Source: Methanosarcina sp. (GTDB lineage Archaea > Halobacteriota > Methanosarcinia > Methanosarcinales > Methanosarcinaceae). From it: a stretch of DNA of 64,000 nt. Both the position numbers and the translations under genes were made by a program. Positions 62,392 through 64,000 of this stretch are shown here, piece by piece. Positions within the stretch are counted from its first letter, which is position 1, and every line of letters starts with the position of its first letter. The notes beneath the pieces were generated by a model that saw only the letters and a program-made list of their open reading frames with translations, did not search any database and was not told the origin of the DNA. The DNA is taken from the NCBI RefSeq assembly GCF_028693135.1, contig NZ_JAQUVZ010000015.1:1-64000 (forward strand). Direction: 5' to 3'.

Positions 62392-63546
62392 ATGATTTAT
62401 CTTGACAATGCTGCATGTACCCGACTGGATGAAAGGGTGCTTGAAGCAATGAAGCCTTACTTTTTTGATACTTATGCGGTAGCGACATCCGAGTTTGGAT
62501 ATTCTATGGGCATCGATGCAAAAGAGGGGCTGGAAAATTCCAGGGAAAGTATAGCTTCAAGGATTGGTGCGAATTCCGAAGAAATTGTGTTTACTTCGGG
62601 AGATACGGAATCAAGCAATATGGCACTTAAAGGATCAGCCCTGGCCCTTAAGGAGAAGAAAGGCAAGCATATTATCGTTTCGAAGATAGAAGATTTTCCT
62701 GTATTAAATACGGCAAAAGCCCTCCAGAAGCAGGGCTTTGATGTAACTTTTCTGGATGTGGATGCCGAAGGGTTTGCAGACCTTGAAGGGCTCAAAAAAG
62801 CAATTACAAAAGAAACTGTCCTTGTCTCGATCCAGTACGCCAATCAGGAAATAGGGACTGCCCAGGACCTTAAGGCTATTTCTGAGATATGTGAAGAAAA
62901 AGACGTACTCCTGCATACCGATGCTACCCACAGCTTTACCCGGCTTCCCCTCAATGTGAAGGAATTGCCCGTAGACCTGGTGACGTTGTCAGCCCATACA
63001 ATTCACGGGCCCAGAGGGATAGGTGCGCTCTATATCCGGAAAAATACCCCCATAACGAAATTCATGGACGGAGGCTTTCAGGAATTTAACATGAGAGCAG
63101 GCGTAGAGAATATTCCCGGAGCCGTAGGATTTGCAACAGCTGTGGAGCTTGTAACCGAGGAAGAAAACCGGCGCCTTGAAGCTATGAGGGACCGCGTAAT
63201 CGAAAAGGCCCTTTCAGAGATCACGGATGTCACCCTCAACGGAAGTCACACGAAACGCCTGCCTCAGAATGCAAACCTGACTTTTCACTACGTTGAAGGA
63301 GAGTCCATAACCCTGCATATGGACATGCGGGGCTTTGCTGTAAGCACTGGTTCTGCCTGTTTTTCCCGCTCCCTTGAAGCCAGCCACGTGATCAGGGGAA
63401 TCGGAGGAGACCACGAAAGGGCTCACGGCTCGGTGCGCTTTACTTTCGGGCGCTACAACCGTATGGAAGATGCGGATTCCGCAATTGAAGCTATGATTGA
63501 AATTGTGGCAAGGCTCAGAGAAATAAGTCCGCTTGCAAAAAAATGA
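62392..63546 (+). CDS. IscS-like protein lacking the PLP lysine
   Basis: 384 residues, full length for IscS, aligned along all blocks (N-terminal I-Y-L-D-N-A-A, I-V-F-T-S-G-D-T-E-S-S-N, V-E-G-E-S). The persulfide cysteine is kept at C323 in S-T-G-S-A-C-F-S. But the cofactor site is altered: T203 replaces the Schiff-base lysine (A-H-T-I-H-G-P; normally H-K-I-x-G-P), D101 replaces His104 of E. coli IscS, Q152 replaces Asn155, and H180 replaces Gln183; D177 and R225-like positions remain. Cysteine desulfurase activity by the normal route looks unlikely. It may work as a sulfur-binding or scaffold protein next to TusA, DsrE and IscU. The gene is intact and codon use is normal, so it is not a pseudogene. 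A GGAGGGG lies ~18 bp before the ATG. Confidence 0.88.
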   Translation: MIYLDNAACTRLDERVLEAMKPYFFDTYAVATSEFGYSMGIDAKEGLENSRESIASRIGANSEEIVFTSGDTESSNMALKGSALALKEKKGKHIIVSKIEDFPVLNTAKALQKQGFDVTFLDVDAEGFADLEGLKKAITKETVLVSIQYANQEIGTAQDLKAISEICEEKDVLLHTDATHSFTRLPLNVKELPVDLVTLSAHTIHGPRGIGALYIRKNTPITKFMDGGFQEFNMRAGVENIPGAVGFATAVELVTEEENRRLEAMRDRVIEKALSEITDVTLNGSHTKRLPQNANLTFHYVEGESITLHMDMRGFAVSTGSACFSRSLEASHVIRGIGGDHERAHGSVRFTFGRYNRMEDADSAIEAMIEIVARLREISPLAKK

Positions 63547-63619
63547 GATGAAAGAAAAAAAAAGAGAACACGTAGAAAAGGCAGGAAAAGAAAAGAGAAG
63601 GAAAGGAAGGGGAGAAAGG

Positions 63620-64000
63620 ATGATTAAAGTAGAAAAGAAAGGTGAGGGTATAAGGTTTCCTTATAGCGAAAAAGTGCTGGAGCATTTCAGAAACCCGCAT
63701 AATGTAGGGAAAATAGAGAATCCTGACGGAAAAGGCCTGGAAGGAAGTCCGGCATGTGGAGACATGGTTGCTGTATATATTAAAGTCGAACCCGAAACAA
63801 AGGTTATTGAAGACGTAAAATTCGAATCTTACGGGTGTGCTTCTAATATTGCTACAGGGTCCGTAATCACGGATCTTGCACGGGGAAAAACTCTGGATGA
63901 AGCAAAGAAAATAACATGGAAACAGGCTTCTGAAGAACTGGGGGGGCTTCCTCCGATTAAAGCCCACTGCTCCGTGCTTGCAGTTGAGGGTCTGCGTGCC
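63620..64000 (+). CDS. iscU: IscU-like iron-sulfur scaffold, partial
   Basis: The frame begins at ATG 63620 (GGGGAGAAAGG ahead) and is open to the window edge, so only ~127 residues are seen. Sequence matches IscU: Y-S-E-K-V-L-E-H-F-R-N-P-H-N-V-G, the first ligand S-P-A-C-G-D-M, the second Y-G-C-A-S-N, and the third A-H-C-S-V-L-A. These three cysteines assemble [2Fe-2S] and [4Fe-4S] clusters. Its partner here is the IscS-like protein 73 bp upstream, which lacks the PLP lysine, so sulfur may come from elsewhere. M. acetivorans is known to have three iscSU pairs. Confidence 0.9.
   Translation, partial: MIKVEKKGEGIRFPYSEKVLEHFRNPHNVGKIENPDGKGLEGSPACGDMVAVYIKVEPETKVIEDVKFESYGCASNIATGSVITDLARGKTLDEAKKITWKQASEELGGLPPIKAHCSVLAVEGLRA

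Noticed and set aside
1-64000. Pyrrolysine-containing methylamine methyltransferase genes
   Set aside because: No mtmB, mtbB or mttB-like frame with an internal TAG was found; the methyltransferases here are of the UroD/zinc type.

Overview
The window reads as chromosomal DNA of a Methanosarcina species. Markers are corrinoid/UroD-type methyl transfer fusion proteins, an Msr-type regulator, a RamA-like corrinoid activator, the tungsten-type formylmethanofuran dehydrogenase operon fwdDBAC, a duplicated-domain S-layer protein with a PGF-type C-terminus, a Thg1-like protein, NrpR without a DNA-binding domain, and long AT-rich intergenic leaders. From memory, the gene order S-layer / fwd / elp3 / mdh / thg1 / tyrS / tusA-dsrE-iscS-iscU resembles Methanosarcina acetivorans; the exact species cannot be fixed by eye.

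1-16 kb is a methylotrophic (probably methylsulfide) island. It holds the 3' end of one corrinoid-methyltransferase fusion, a hydantoinase/oxoprolinase-like ASKHA ATPase and a divergent group II chaperonin in one operon, an Msr regulator, a complete second fusion (631 aa), a Zn-dependent methylcobamide:CoM methyltransferase, then a RamA-like activator with a small Cys-rich partner. An IscB nuclease with its upstream HEARO/omega RNA sits inside this island, between the CoM methyltransferase and the activator. 16-25.4 kb is a minus-strand block: a peptide/nickel-type ABC importer (binding lipoprotein, two permeases, fused double ATPase) with an embedded SAM methyltransferase, followed by an ABC-2 exporter and a lone UroD-family methyltransferase.

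26-42 kb is cell surface and C1 metabolism: an 1826-aa PKD-repeat surface protein, an intron-containing tRNA-Met, the fwdDBAC operon, an IS-scarred intergenic region, a lipoprotein and the S-layer protein. 42-58 kb is housekeeping: elp3, a DUF1699-like protein, an Hjc-like nuclease, a RecJ-like DHH enzyme, NrpR, cupin-type phosphoglucose isomerase, an exonuclease-like protein, malate dehydrogenase, a PRC-barrel protein, Thg1-like, TyrS. 58-64 kb has a CARDB surface protein, a truncated SemiSWEET gene, a HIT protein and a sulfur-relay cluster (TusA, DsrE-like, IscS-like, IscU running off the end).

The most unusual points are: the intact IscB/omega RNA locus with a closing stem visible in sequence; the IscS-like protein that has lost the PLP lysine and other cofactor residues but keeps the persulfide cysteine; the ATPase plus chaperonin pair between two methyltransferase fusions; and a 115-bp intergenic element present twice in the island with a compensated hairpin.
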